Source: Fratercula arctica (Eukaryota > Chordata > Aves > Charadriiformes > Alcidae). From it: a stretch of 64,000 nt of DNA. The notes beneath the pieces are model-generated. The model had not been told where the DNA came from, ran no database searches, and was given only the letters and a program-made list of their open reading frames with translations. The position numbers and the translations under genes are program-made. Every line of letters starts with the position of its first letter. Position 1 is the stretch's first letter. Shown one piece after another: positions 49,098 to 59,141 of the stretch. The DNA lies in contig CANTUZ010000025.1 of NCBI GenBank assembly GCA_947846985.1, forward strand, positions 12,522,100-12,586,099, in the 5' to 3' direction.

Positions 49098-49587
49098 AAT
49101 CATATGCAGGTTGGAAAGAACATCAAGAGGTCTCCAGTGCAACCGCCTACTCAAAGCAGCATCACCAAGGAGGTCAGACCACGTGACTTGGGGTTTTCTC
49201 CAGACTGGTCTTGAAAAGCTCCAAGGATGCTGACCACAGCCTCTTTGGGCAACCTGCTTCACTCTGAATTGACCCCATGCAGAAAAGTTTTCCCTTTATA
49301 GCCAGTTTGAACTTCTCAACTTATGGCTTTTGTCTCCTGCCCTGCTGCTACACGCTGCTGCAGAGATCCTGGCCTTGTCTTCTTAATAACCTGCCCATAG
49401 GTAGGGGAAGGCTGCTCTGAGCCTTCTCCAGGCTGAAGCAGCCCCATCTCTCTGGCTCCCCTCACGGGGCAGATGGTCCAGCCTCTGAGCATCCTGGTGG
49501 CCCTCCACTGGCCTCACTCCAGTTTGGCAATGTCTACCTCAGTAAGACTCCTTAGTAAAACTGGGGGAGTATTCAAAGTAGGCACTG
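49098..49587 (-). repeat. CR1 3' portion, diverged
   Basis: Minus strand shows decayed ORF2 C-terminal sequence (GCCAAACTGGAGTGAGGCC; GAGAGATGGGGCTGCTTCAG; CAGCCTGGAGAAGG) and ends near 49098 (GGTTGGAAAGAAC). Many differences from the CR1 at 32494-33386, so older. Family B copy 2 inserted at its 5' edge. Confidence 0.8.
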
Positions 49588-49593
49588 ATGTAG

Positions 49594-49939
49594 TGCGACG
49601 AGCGAGGGAAGACAAGCAGCCGACTCAATGTGAGTGATAAAGCAAGCTTCAGTTTATTGCCCGAATACGCTTCATTATATAGCTACTGGTTACATCATCG
49701 CTTGAATATTGGCTAATTATAAAAGTCATCTGCTCACTGCGATTGGCTCTCTGTCCACACGACAGGGTTCAGCCTTAGTTCCCTATTCTTATCAGCTCCT
49801 TATTCTTGCTTCTGCATTCTCATGGCTTGTTTACTTAGTACTTTCCCATCGCCGAGCTGTAACTTGCTTCTACGCTATTCTCATCTCACATAACTCCTCT
49901 ATTGTCCCATGACCTTGCTCCTCAAGCCATTCTGCAACA
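49594..49939 (-). mobile_element. Family B copy 2, 3' LTR
   Basis: 346 bp; sequence equal to both LTRs of copy 1 by eye. Confidence 0.93.
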
Positions 49940-50013
49940 ATTCCCCCTTTTTTCTTTTTTCTTTTTTTTCTTTTTTCCTTTTTTCTTTTTTCTTTTTTTC
50001 TTTTTTCCTTTTT

Positions 50014-50048
<35 letters not shown>

Positions 50049-50117
50049 CTTTTTTCTTTTTTTTCTTTTTTTTTCCTTTTTTTTTTTCTTTTTTTTTTTC
50101 CTTTTTTTTTTTTTTTT
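49940..50117 (-). repeat. Expanded polypurine run next to the 3' LTR, copy 2
   Basis: About 175 bases of A with scattered G on the minus strand, ending in the true PPT (AAAAGGGGGAAT). The Lys/Phe-only ORFs on both strands are products of this repeat. Confidence 0.88.
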
Positions 50118-50505
50118 TGAACAATCCAGGCTTGGTTTATTACTTTTAACATAGCTCTCTTAATACAAGAAAGGACTACACATAAGCACAAACTTACGAT
50201 TACAAGAATTATTATAATATGCAAGCCTTCAACAAGCAATTCTAATACTTCCAAACAAGCTAGTTAGCCACTCATCAAAAAACCCATGAGTTTGCTGAAT
50301 TTTGTTTGTATGTTCTTTTAACCACTGCAACTGTTTGTGAATTGATTCACTGTGATCGGACAAATTCATACAACACATACCCTCAAAATCTTCGCAACCA
50401 TGTCCTTGAGCTAATAACAAAAAGTCAATTGCTGCTCTATTTTGCAAAATCGCATGGTGCAGGCTATTCTGATCTTCTAACAAACTTTCAATTATTTCTG
50501 TGGTG
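50118..50505 (-). pseudogene. Envelope TM remnant 2, copy 2
   Basis: As in copy 1, with heptads ([12 protein letters not shown]), C-x6-CC (CEDFEGMCC) and the full [14 protein letters not shown] segment that copy 1 lost. The membrane span is in a second frame (50130-50254). Confidence 0.8.
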
Positions 50506-50784
50506 ACATTGGCTATCGTTACATTTATAGTATTATGCTATCTGTTCACGCGCTCTAACTCTTACTGATTGGCTGCATGCTATTTTCACGAGCTGTCCAC
50601 GCGCTTCTCAGTGTCTTCTAACTGATCGTCTCTGACTGTTCACACAGAGCAGCAGCTTTGCTTTTCACATTCCTTTCCTTGCTGATATCTCCTGGCACTT
50701 GCTTCTCAAGGCGCCTCTCACGGGTACAGCTTTGTCTCATCAAGGCCAAACAGATTCCCTACGCTGCTCTCTATCATCTCCACA
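50506..50784 (-). other. Internal U3-like stretch, copy 2
   Basis: TGTGGAGATGATAG start after the internal PPT, with CTATAAATG box; lacks the 43 bp found in copy 1 between CCACGCGC repeats. Confidence 0.55.
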
Positions 50785-50804
50785 ATTCCCCCTTTTTTAT
50801 TTTT
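50785..50804 (-). other. Second, internal polypurine tract, copy 2
   Basis: Minus strand AAAAAAGGGGGAAT before a TG. Same GGGGGAAT end as the genuine PPT at 49940-49955. Confidence 0.65.
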
Positions 50805-50819
50805 TATGCAACAAAAAGC

Positions 50820-51605
50820 TTGATTAATCATTTTTTGCACTATTTTCTGTAAGCAACCTAAAATACAGCGCATGACAAGCATTGGATGACAAAGATGACA
50901 TGTTTAGAAAATTTAAAACATAAGTTGCTTTATACAATTGTTCTTGAGGTGTCATACCGACGGGATTTCCCCTGTTTTGTTTATCAAGCATGGTTTTTAA
51001 GGTATGATGAATACGTTTCAGAATTGCTTGCCCAGTTGGTTAATGAGGAATACCAGTGACATGTTTGATACCCCATGTCTGTAAAGAGACCTGTATTTTA
51101 GCGAACACATAAGCTGGTCTGTTATCAGTTTTTACAGTGTTCGGTACTCCCATGACTGCAAGGCATTGCAACTAATGTCGAATAACATCACGAGCCTTCT
51201 CTCCTATATGAGCACTAGCTACAACAAGATGAGAAAACAAATCAACTGAAACATGTACATAGCGCAAACGTCCCAATTCCATAATGTGTATAACATCGAA
51301 TTGCCAAAGTTCATCAGGTGTAAGCATGCGCAGGGTAATCCCCACAAATGATGGCAGAGGAGCCAGTTGCTGACAGCGCAAACGACCCTGTGAAATCAAT
51401 CGTGCTAACATTTCAATCATCGTAGATACTGTTTTTGAAAAGGTATGTGGCAAAAATACTCACTCTAATGCAGTCAGGCTCTTTGCGAGTGTATCATCCC
51501 ACTGTCCTATCAGGGTGTAAGGTTGAAATTTTTGATGTATCATAAACAAATCTGCAATGTGCTGTAATGCTTTCTGAGCTGTTGGGGTTAATGAACGTGG
51601 AACCT
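50820..51605 (-). pseudogene. Integrase 2, copy 2 (nearly full length)
   Basis: Begins in a pol stretch before IN, then a reduced zinc region and the core: Asp in WQFDV, Asp in KTDNRPAY (Gly to Arg after Asn), and an ILKRIHHTLK segment where a Glu is expected but Ala-Ile-Leu-Lys is read. Stops occur after VIRH (TAG) and in GIPH-PTGQ (TAA). The 161 bp at 50896-51056 missing from copy 1 is intact. Confidence 0.78.
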
Positions 51606-51825
51606 ACCAGGGAGGGGGGGTGGGCAGACACAGCACTTCAGGGCGTCCCCTGTATCTTCAAAGTGCGCTCATGTCTGACCCCCTCTCTCCGATCCGAGAC
51701 AGCCCCCTTATATCCTGTCCCGGACTGAATGGAAAAGTACAGGCTAGGGTCGCTGCATGCGTGGCCAGCACATGCAGTGAGCCTCACCAGACTCATGATC
51801 CAGCTTTGCTAACTGCGGATGTCTG
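51606..51825 (-). other. Internal LTR-like stretch after env 1, copy 2
   Basis: Same as 23211-23430 with the GATATAAG box; a few substitutions. Confidence 0.45.
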
Positions 51826-52581
51826 ATACCTGACTACCTTGTACTCCCTCCTTGTTATCTTCTTCTTTGAAAGTTAGGTTCTCATAGATACACATATAGT
51901 TTTTCAGCAACAGTACTGAGTCCCTTTTTCCCAACATGCATACTGGGTTTGGTTCAACTAGTAATTCTCCGTCGTGTCTCACTCGAACCATCCTCTATTA
52001 TCCCTTACACATGCCACCCCGTGGCCCATAGTTGGGACACAACAGTATTCTATAACTCGTACAAGGGTATGATGCAAAGCAACATCTGCAACTGATCGTA
52101 TAATGCTTATTAAACATAGCAAACAGCATACTAAACATAACAGACAGATTCCTTCCACACAGATAATGAGTATAATTTCCTTCAACCAACCCCACCCCCA
52201 AGTCCATCCAGCAAAGAGATTTCACACAGTGGTCTCCACAAGTTGCTGGCTCGGTCGGTGCAGTTCTTGCGACTGGGCATGGATGGATTTGGAGTGGTCA
52301 CTTAGATTCATACAACACAGTCCTTTAAAATCTTGACAACTGTGTCCGTGAGCTAAAAGCAAAAAATCAATAGCAGCTCTGTTTTGCAGCATTGCATGTT
52401 GAATACTATCTACATCTAGCAATAACTCAGAAATAGCTGTACTAGTAGCATTACTAAATTTATCCCTGGCAGCGAGAGAGTCCTTGTTATCAAGAATCCT
52501 TGGCATCGAAAGAGTCCTTGTTAGCAAGAGCGCATGCGGACTCCCTGTTCTTGCTGGTACTGTGCTTTGATCTTCTTCCAC
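51826..52581 (-). pseudogene. Envelope TM remnant 1 with membrane anchor, copy 2
   Basis: 119-codon frame at 52222-52581 with NATS sequon, [11 protein letters not shown] heptads and C-x6-CC (CQDFKGLCC); then the span VEGICLLCLVCCLLCLI at 51979-52185 and tail. Confidence 0.8.
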
Positions 52582-52685
52582 AACAGGTCAAGATTCTCAG
52601 GCAGCTAGATAAGGTGTCCCTGAGTCCATTACAGACTTATGTCATCTAAGTGTTTTTCTTGCAAGCATCTGAGACTGAATAACAA

Positions 52686-53048
52686 TTAGTGTGATAGATG
52701 TGTTTTCCAGCACCCAGGTGCGAGTCCCTTGAGCGTATTTACAATCCTCCTTGCTGATCTTCCGTTGCTTTCCCATATTCCACCCCCCCGCTCAAGAGAC
52801 TGCTTCTGCTGGGGTTCATTTAGTCTCGCAGGGTATAACACAGAGTAATTTACAAAGGCGTGCAATAACATATATACATACAGGAAAAAAAAACCAAAAC
52901 ATATCTCTATAATACTGCTTGAATCAGGTGTCTTATTTCTCTTTTTCTGCTGCTGTCTTGTAGCATGTATGGCATACTTTTGTGCTAAGACGGCACATTT
53001 CCCTTCTAATTGTTCCCTTTTTCTTCTCTCATCACTTACAGCTGACAT
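52686..53048 (-). pseudogene. Envelope leader/SU start remnant, copy 2
   Basis: 120-codon frame: charged leader, hydrophobic core (FFFLYVYMLLHAFVNYS), then a short SU start. A long charged leader before the hydrophobic core is typical of alpharetroviral Env; the rest of SU is missing, so TM 1 follows about 100 bp later in another frame. Confidence 0.5.
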
Positions 53049-53551
53049 AAAAGTCTGCCTTGCAACAAGAGCTCACCCTTAAGTTTCTCCTTTTCCTACA
53101 GAGCATCCTATAGATTCTAGCTTAACTCCTTTTCCCAATCAACCATGATCTTATAGGCAAACAACAAACAACCAGCCATACGCCCTGCATGGGTAAGCTG
53201 TTCCCGAGACTGTAAGCATGTCGGCTGGTGAAAACGCCCCCAATATTTCAGGACTTCCATCAGTTCTACGGCCCATCATGGTCTATCTACCCGGGGTGCA
53301 CTCGCCTTACATCTAAACATTGTGTATGTACAAACTTCTTCGCTTGACAGAGTGTCAGCCCTAGTCACGTACGAGAACAGTACCACACCGGGCAGAGCAC
53401 CTGCTCAAGCGGAGTCACCAAACGACACTGCACACAGCAACAAACAAACAGTAGCACAGATGCTGATCAGCAGGTATAAGCTGGCGCCCACACACACTTA
53501 CACAGCAGACATACAAAAAACACCACTTCTATCTCAGGGAGATGGCTGGGG

Positions 53552-53552
<1 letters not shown>
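53049..53552 (-). other. Family B internal region without recognised coding, copy 2
   Basis: Equivalent to 24700-25200 in copy 1. Nothing recognised. Confidence 0.5.

Positions 53553-53584
<32 letters not shown>
53553..53584. repeat. G32 homopolymer at the integrase 1 breakpoint, copy 2
   Basis: Thirty-two consecutive G on the plus strand at the point where integrase 1 stops matching integrase. Confidence 0.9.
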
Positions 53585-53585
<1 letters not shown>

Positions 53586-54201
53586 GGCGGCTCTTTTCAC
53601 TTGTATAAGCAGGTCCATTATCGGTCTTAATTTCTCGTGGTAGTCCCATGACTGCAAAGCAACTCGTAAGATGCCTAATTACATGTAAGGCCCTCTCGCC
53701 AGCCTGAGCTGTGGCCCAAAGAAAGTCACTATAAGTATCAATAGTAACATGTACATATTTCAGTCGTCCAAACTCGGGAACGTGTGTGACATCCATCTGC
53801 CAGAGCTCACAAGGACCCAATCCTCGCGGGTTAACGCCTAAACCGAGCCCAGGGCCGTGGTGACTACAGGTGGGACAAGCACGCACGATTCCTCTGGCTT
53901 CATCCATAGTGACATTGAACTGTCGATGCAATCCCTTAGCGTTTTGATGGAACATGCCATGTGATTCCCTGGCTTTGATGAATTCACTCAGGGGGGCTGC
54001 CACTGTCACCAGTCTGTCTGCTCGGGCGTTACCTTCTCCTAACCCTTGGTCCCACATGTGACTCCGAATGTGGATGACACAAAATGGAGCAGTACGTTGC
54101 TTAATCGCTGCCTGTAGCGCTCTCAGCAGCTCAAAGAGCCGCCGATTAGACAGCTCTTTTATTCTTGCGTCCGCTCTGGCTCTGTCCTTCTCCCCTGACA
54201 T
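53585..54201 (-). pseudogene. RNase H tail and integrase 1, copy 2
   Basis: Same ORF as copy 1 with no amino-acid change before the breakpoint: WQMDVTH and KTDNGPAY Asp present, no catalytic Glu. Past the C run the frame reads on for about 35 codons of non-retroviral-looking sequence. Confidence 0.85.
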
Positions 54202-54863
54202 TCTGACAATACACTGCTATACCCTGATTCCGGCTGCGCACACATAAGCGGTTGAAAAGGAAGAACAAACGCGATACCTGGCGCAAACGGAGGAGGCTTA
54301 ATAATGGAGGAACGCGATAACGACTTTCGTCTCTGTTGCTGTAAAATCTCCTCTGCAGTTGTAGCAGAGGCAGCCATAGCTTTAATCAGGGTTAAAGGTG
54401 GACATAAATCAGGTTCAGTCTCTGGATTTATTAGGCCAGGATCAAAGGGATCTTCTGGCTCTTTGCCTCCTGAATTCTGTTTTTGGTAATGTTTTTCAGA
54501 ATTGGGAATTTGAGCATATTTAGGCTAAGGGTCTGCAACTGGGGGTGTCATTTCAAAAGACTGAGGTTCCTTTGGGGGAGCTTGTGGTGCCCCTCCAGCA
54601 ACCCCTTGCAGGGCTCTGGCAAGGACAAGTGCAGCGTCTCCCGCGTTTGCAATTCCTCCCCCACTTTTAGCCACTGAGCCAAATCGTAGGACCACCCTTC
54701 AGGGAACCATAAGCAATAATCGCGTATCCATACAAGCAAAAAATTTCCGAGTCAAATACTCATTCACATCCTATGAACCCATCTCTGCTTCTTCTAGCAT
54801 AGTACAAATCCATCTCCTCACTTTCTATTCTTTAACACTATCTCCCTTTTCTGATACATTACA
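54202..54863 (-). pseudogene. Gag-derived junction sequence, copy 2
   Basis: As 25851-26630 in copy 1: an Ala/Pro-rich Gag-like piece and a join to RNase H. Confidence 0.5.
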
Positions 54864-55893
54864 CTATTGCGTATCCCCAGACTCGTCCGCTGCTGTTTCA
54901 GACGGATCACCTGTTCCCGGACTCCCACACACCCTCTCCTCAACCGCCTGCAAACCCTCCTTGATAACCTCATGAGCCTTTTTATAAGCAGCCCGTATCG
55001 CGCCCGCTTTCAAACCCTTATCAAGTCTCTGCATTTCCGCGAGCAATTGCTGCATAGTGTTCTGTTGATCGCGGAGAGCGTCACGGAGCTCCGCAGTATC
55101 TTTAGGTGGATAGACGGTTTTCAGATGAACGTCCTCGGAGGATGATGATGTTTCCATAGGCTGAGGAGAGTCGGGGGGAACCTGCATGGATGACTCCGGT
55201 AGACCAGAGTACGGTGGAGCGGTCGGTTGCGGAGGCGAAAATGTCCATTCGTCAGACGCACCCCAGAACTCCTTTTCTGACTGCTTTATTACAGGAAATG
55301 CATTGGAGGATGAACTGTTTCCCTCTTCCCCAGCTGTATCTAACACCCTCTGGGCTGTGGTGGCAATAACAGCTGATCCATGCATGCCTGCAGTCAGTCC
55401 CTTCACCTGTCGATAAGTGCCTGCCAGGTTCCGGGCTTCCTTATTCTCTGACTGCACTGCTTCCCACATTTCCACTCCAATTCTAGTCCATGTTGAAAGG
55501 TCAAAAACTGAGTTGGATCTCTGAGCAATCCTCATTGTCGGCATCAAGGTAATAGTTCCAGTAAAGCACTCTCACTAAGGTTTTCCCTGGCACTTTTTGC
55601 CAGCTGCAGCAAACTTTGTACCGCTGCCTTTTCGCCTTATACTTTTTCATACAGTTAATAACGTCTCGTCAAGATTTCATCAACTTTTTTGTAGTTTTAT
55701 CATCATCTATAACTTTATCCCATAGGCAATCTCCAAACGTTCACCACTCTTCTACTTCAAACATATCGTCTGGGTCCTTAAAGTATCCTGGAGCTTTGCC
55801 TAATGCAATTAACCCAGCCAGATCTTTTATAGGGCCTACTCCCCGCTTTTCTAAAAAGCATTGTAAAAATTGTAAAGCTACCTCTCTATCCAT
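54864..55893 (-). pseudogene. Family B gag, copy 2
   Basis: ATG at 55891-55893. Same two TGA codons in the matrix region as copy 1. The frame at 54864-55547 is longer than in copy 1 (227 codons) because it lacks the extra C. One extra T near 55583 relative to copy 1 changes the frame between matrix and the downstream Gag part. Confidence 0.7.
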
Positions 55894-56141
55894 TTGTGAC
55901 GCATCGACTTCCTCTTTATGATCCCTTGATTACTTATGATCCCTTGATTACTCTGTTTGCAGCCTTTTTTCTTTTCCGTTTAGGTAGCTTTCCTCGGACG
56001 GCGATCCTCCTCTTAATTATCCGAAGATCAGGTACGGACAGACATATCATGTGCCAGCCATATCATGTACTGTCTTTTACCCCCTGGTCGCTGCTACCAG
56101 TGCTTTTCCGAGCTCGCTGTCCGGTGGGAACAAGGCTGGGG

Positions 56142-56159
56142 GTCCCTGTTCGGGCGCCA
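56142..56159 (-). other. Primer-binding site, tRNA-Lys3 type, copy 2
   Basis: TGGCGCCCGAACAGGGAC on the minus strand, two bases from the LTR. Confidence 0.93.
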
Positions 56160-56161
56160 CT

Positions 56162-56507
56162 TGCGACGAGCGAGGGAAGACAAGCAGCCGACTCAATGTG
56201 AGTGATAAAGCAAGCTTCAGTTTATTGCCCGAATACGCTTCATTATATAGCTACTGGTTACATCATCGCTTGAATATTGGCTAATTATAAAAGTCATCTG
56301 CTCACTGCGATTGGCTCTCTGTCCACACGACAGGGTTCAGCCTTAGTTCCCTATTCTTATCAGCTCCTTATTCTTGCTTCTGCATTCTCATGGCTTGTTT
56401 ACTTAGTACTTTCCCATCGCCGAGCTGTAACTTGCTTCTACGCTATTCTCATCTCACATAACTCCTCTATTGTCCCATGACCTTGCTCCTCAAGCAATTC
56501 TGCAACA
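56162..56507 (-). mobile_element. Family B copy 2, 5' LTR
   Basis: 346 bp; GCTATATAAT at 56242-56251 and AATAAA at 56221-56226 on the minus strand. Confidence 0.93.
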
Positions 56508-56513
56508 ATGTAG

Positions 56514-56925
56514 TTGTGATAGGTTTAGTGATTTTGAGAGATATTGTTCCTAATATCATGTTGCGTCCCTCTAGAGTGTTCCGTATACATGATATTTTAA
56601 CATCAGAATGTCCCTTCACTGTGTCATGTATTGAGCAGTGATTCATGTTACAGCATTTTCTATATGGCATAAGAGTTATTGTAAATAATCATACTATATG
56701 CACATCCTTCAATAACAGGTGGTTGTGTTTTACAGGTCACATTTATATTACTGTCTATTAATAACAAAACGGGTGGCTTATCTGCATTGACACAATTGTA
56801 GCTGATTCATTGATTGACAATCAAGTAGAGACAGGTGGGCATTCATGGGGAAGCAAGTATCATTGTAATCTTCAACAGTAGTAGGATGATGTATCTTCCA
56901 TTCATCTTGGAGGAGGCTGCAAGAC
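56514..56925 (-). pseudogene. Possible env start of the tRNA-Ser ERV
   Basis: After a pyrimidine-rich TTTTGTCTTGCAG acceptor-like site near 56925 there is an ATG followed by a hydrophobic run (YIILLLLKITMILAS), a stop, and further frame pieces with NVT and NNS sequons. Pattern fits a spliced env leader but it is heavily decayed and truncated. Confidence 0.35.
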
Positions 56926-57231
56926 AAAAAGATAAAATAGACTGGTCTTGGTGGGGTTTTCAGGACTGGTTACCCAATTAGAAACAAAGGAAAAATCCAC
57001 CGTGCACTAATTCTATGTTTTGCACCACTGCTATCGGTAGCTTCCCAGGCAAGTCGGCCACAAGGTTCAGTTAGTCATGGGCACAGTACTGATGGATCTG
57101 ACTGACCATCACAGGTTCTCCTGGCTGTAATGTTGTTGGATGTTCCCTTTTCCCAGAAGGTGGAGCGCTAAGCTCGATTTTTGCAAAGAATGCTCAGTTT
57201 ATAGGGTTCCCAGTAGGCCCATACCAATTAT

Positions 57232-57800
57232 TCAATTGATACAGTACTTGGGCGGCTTAAGGCTCTTTTTCAATAGGCCATTAGCTCTTTCTACCATCCC
57301 AATTGATTGAGGACAATAGGGGGTATGAAATACCCATTGAATTTCTTCCTGCTTTGCCCACTTTTGTGCTTCTTTACATAAGAATTGAGAGCCATTATCA
57401 CTTTGGATGACACCAGGAGTAGGTAGATTTGAGAACCAAGACGATAGTCCCCATTCTGTATTTTGTCCATACTGTATTTTGTCCATCAGCTTTTCGACAC
57501 TTAGTCACCATAAGCAAGCTGGAAACTATTTCCACTCCTGTGAAAATATGATATCCTGCAGAGGGTTTGAATGGCCTGGTATAATCAATTTGCCATGTAG
57601 ACCATAAAGTTTTCCCTTCATTGATGTGTAGAGGTGGTGCTTTAGCAGGGTGATCTGTTTGCAGTTTCAATTTACATTGGGGGCATTCTGTAAGGATGAC
57701 TTCACATGTTTTTCTGTTTAGAGGTCAACCTTGGCTTTGGGCTGCAAAGTAAAGTGCTTCTCAGCCTGTGTGGCCTAATTTTTGATATAACCATTCCCCC
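57232..57800 (-). pseudogene. Integrase, tRNA-Ser ERV
   Basis: CPQC of the zinc domain, Asp in WQIDY, Asp in IQSDNGSQF and Glu in GMVERANG: the full D-D-E set is still readable, in two overlapping frames (57398-57670 and 57232-57486). A 16-bp tandem duplication (57455-57487) causes the frame change. Confidence 0.82.
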
Positions 57801-58490
57801 AACCAATACTACTTGGGATTTAAGGAATTCCCTATTTTTATTTTTCTAATTTTAGTCAGTTCATCCACCTTTTGGTTCCAGTTTGTGGCCGGTTTGTTGT
57901 CCTTGGTGTGAGCTTTCACCCATCCCATCTTGAATGGTGGTTTTCTGGCTATAGTAATAGTTGCCAATTTTGAGTTCTCCAAACTGGAGATCTGTTTACT
58001 TCCCAGTTCAAGGATTCCCATTGACAGACCCATTGTGTGGCACCAGCCCACACAGCATGGCAGTCTACATATATGATTTTTGCTCCATTCTGTGCTGCTA
58101 AAACAACTGCTCTTAATTCTCCTACTTGTGTGCTGCCTTCACCTTCTTCTATTATTTGTTGGCCGGTAGTAATGTTTAATGCAGCAGCCTTATATTGCCA
58201 TTTACCATTTATCCTTTTTGCTGAGGCATCAGTGAACCAAATGTCTTCTGTTGGTGTTCCCTTGGTGAGAGGAGGTGCATCTATAGGCATATGTAATTTA
58301 GAAACTTTAATATGTCCTTCAGTTAGTTTCATTTCCTCTGCAATTCCAGTCAAGTAGGCATACCATTTTCTGGCCATGGGGTTTTGTGCAATTCCTCCTG
58401 GGGGAGCAGTCCCCTTTATGATTACTTCTAGCAAATTAAATGGTCCTCTGGTTTGCACAGGCTGTCCCTGGTGTATTTTCTCAACTTGTT
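57801..58490 (-). pseudogene. RNase H, tRNA-Ser ERV
   Basis: 169-codon frame at 57949-58458 with Asp in WFTDASA, Glu in VGELRAV and Asp in IYVDCHA (usual Ser replaced by Cys). Lys-rich tail follows at 57809-58051. Confidence 0.8.
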
Positions 58491-58941
58491 TTACTGCTCA
58501 GACTAAAGACAAAAGTCCCTTTTCCCATTTGGAATATCTCTGTTCTGTCTCTTTAAATGCAGTCGAGCTGAATAATAAAGGTGTCTTTGGTCCATCAGGG
58601 CCAGTTTGGAATAGGTTACAGTAAGTACCATGTTCTGCAAAACCCCATTCTACTATAATAGGGTCGCAGGAGTGTACTGGCCCTAGTGACTGATATGTTT
58701 TTAATTCCTGTATTAAAGTTTTGACTGCCACTTCATGTTCTGGGTCCCATTTTCACAGTTTTCCCTTTCATAAAAGCAAGTATAGTGGGTGAGCAATGAT
58801 AGAAAATCCAGGCACATGCTTTCTCCAATATCCTAAAGTTCCCATTAACTGTTGTAACTCTTTCCTAGATCAGGGTATCTGCAATTGTTTGATTTTTCTT
58901 AAGGTATCTGGAGGAATCACTGCACTGCCCGCTATCCGCTA
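58491..58941 (-). pseudogene. RT thumb/connection, tRNA-Ser ERV
   Basis: Frames with LIQELKTYQSLGPV, FKETEQRYSKWEKGLLSLV and, nearer 58800-58900, [16 protein letters not shown] connection sequence. Separated from the RT palm by a CR1 insertion. Confidence 0.7.
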
Positions 58942-59141
58942 TTTGGTCAGACACTGGAATAGGCTGCCCAGGGAGGTGGTGGAGTCACCATCCCTGAATG
59001 TGTTTAAGACTCGTTTAGATGTGGTGTTAGGGGATATGGTGTAAGGGAGAACTTTGTAGAATGGGGTTGATGGTTGGACTCGATGATCCCAAGGGTCTTT
59101 TCCAACCTAAATGATTCTATGATTCGATTCTATGATTCTAT
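58942..59141 (+). repeat. CR1 3' end inserted in RT
   Basis: About 200 bp in the opposite direction to its host: [13 protein letters not shown] coding, GATGATCCCAAGGGTC and TTCTATGATTCGATTCTATG at the 3' end. Confidence 0.9.

Larger units (their letters stand above)
49594..56507 (-). mobile_element. Family B mosaic provirus, copy 2 (6.9 kb)
   Basis: LTRs 49594-49939 (3') and 56162-56507 (5'), with the exact 6-bp duplication ATGTAG (49588-49593 and 56508-56513). One base differs between its LTRs (an A for C near 56496). Same internal order, same stops and joins as copy 1. Private differences: 161 bp and 24 bp that copy 1 lacks are present, about 43 bp of copy 1 is missing, G run is longer, purine run is longer. 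Confidence 0.93.

Noticed and set aside
49519..49593. Apparent in-frame continuation of the old ERV env across the family B copy 2 insertion
   Set aside because: The minus-strand frame stays open by chance, but the sequence (GCCAAACTGGAG, ATACTCCCCCAG) aligns better with CR1 ORF2 that continues leftwards, so it was assigned to CR1.
49870..50254. Lys-only and Phe-only ORFs
   Set aside because: Products of the expanded purine/pyrimidine run next to the 3' LTR.
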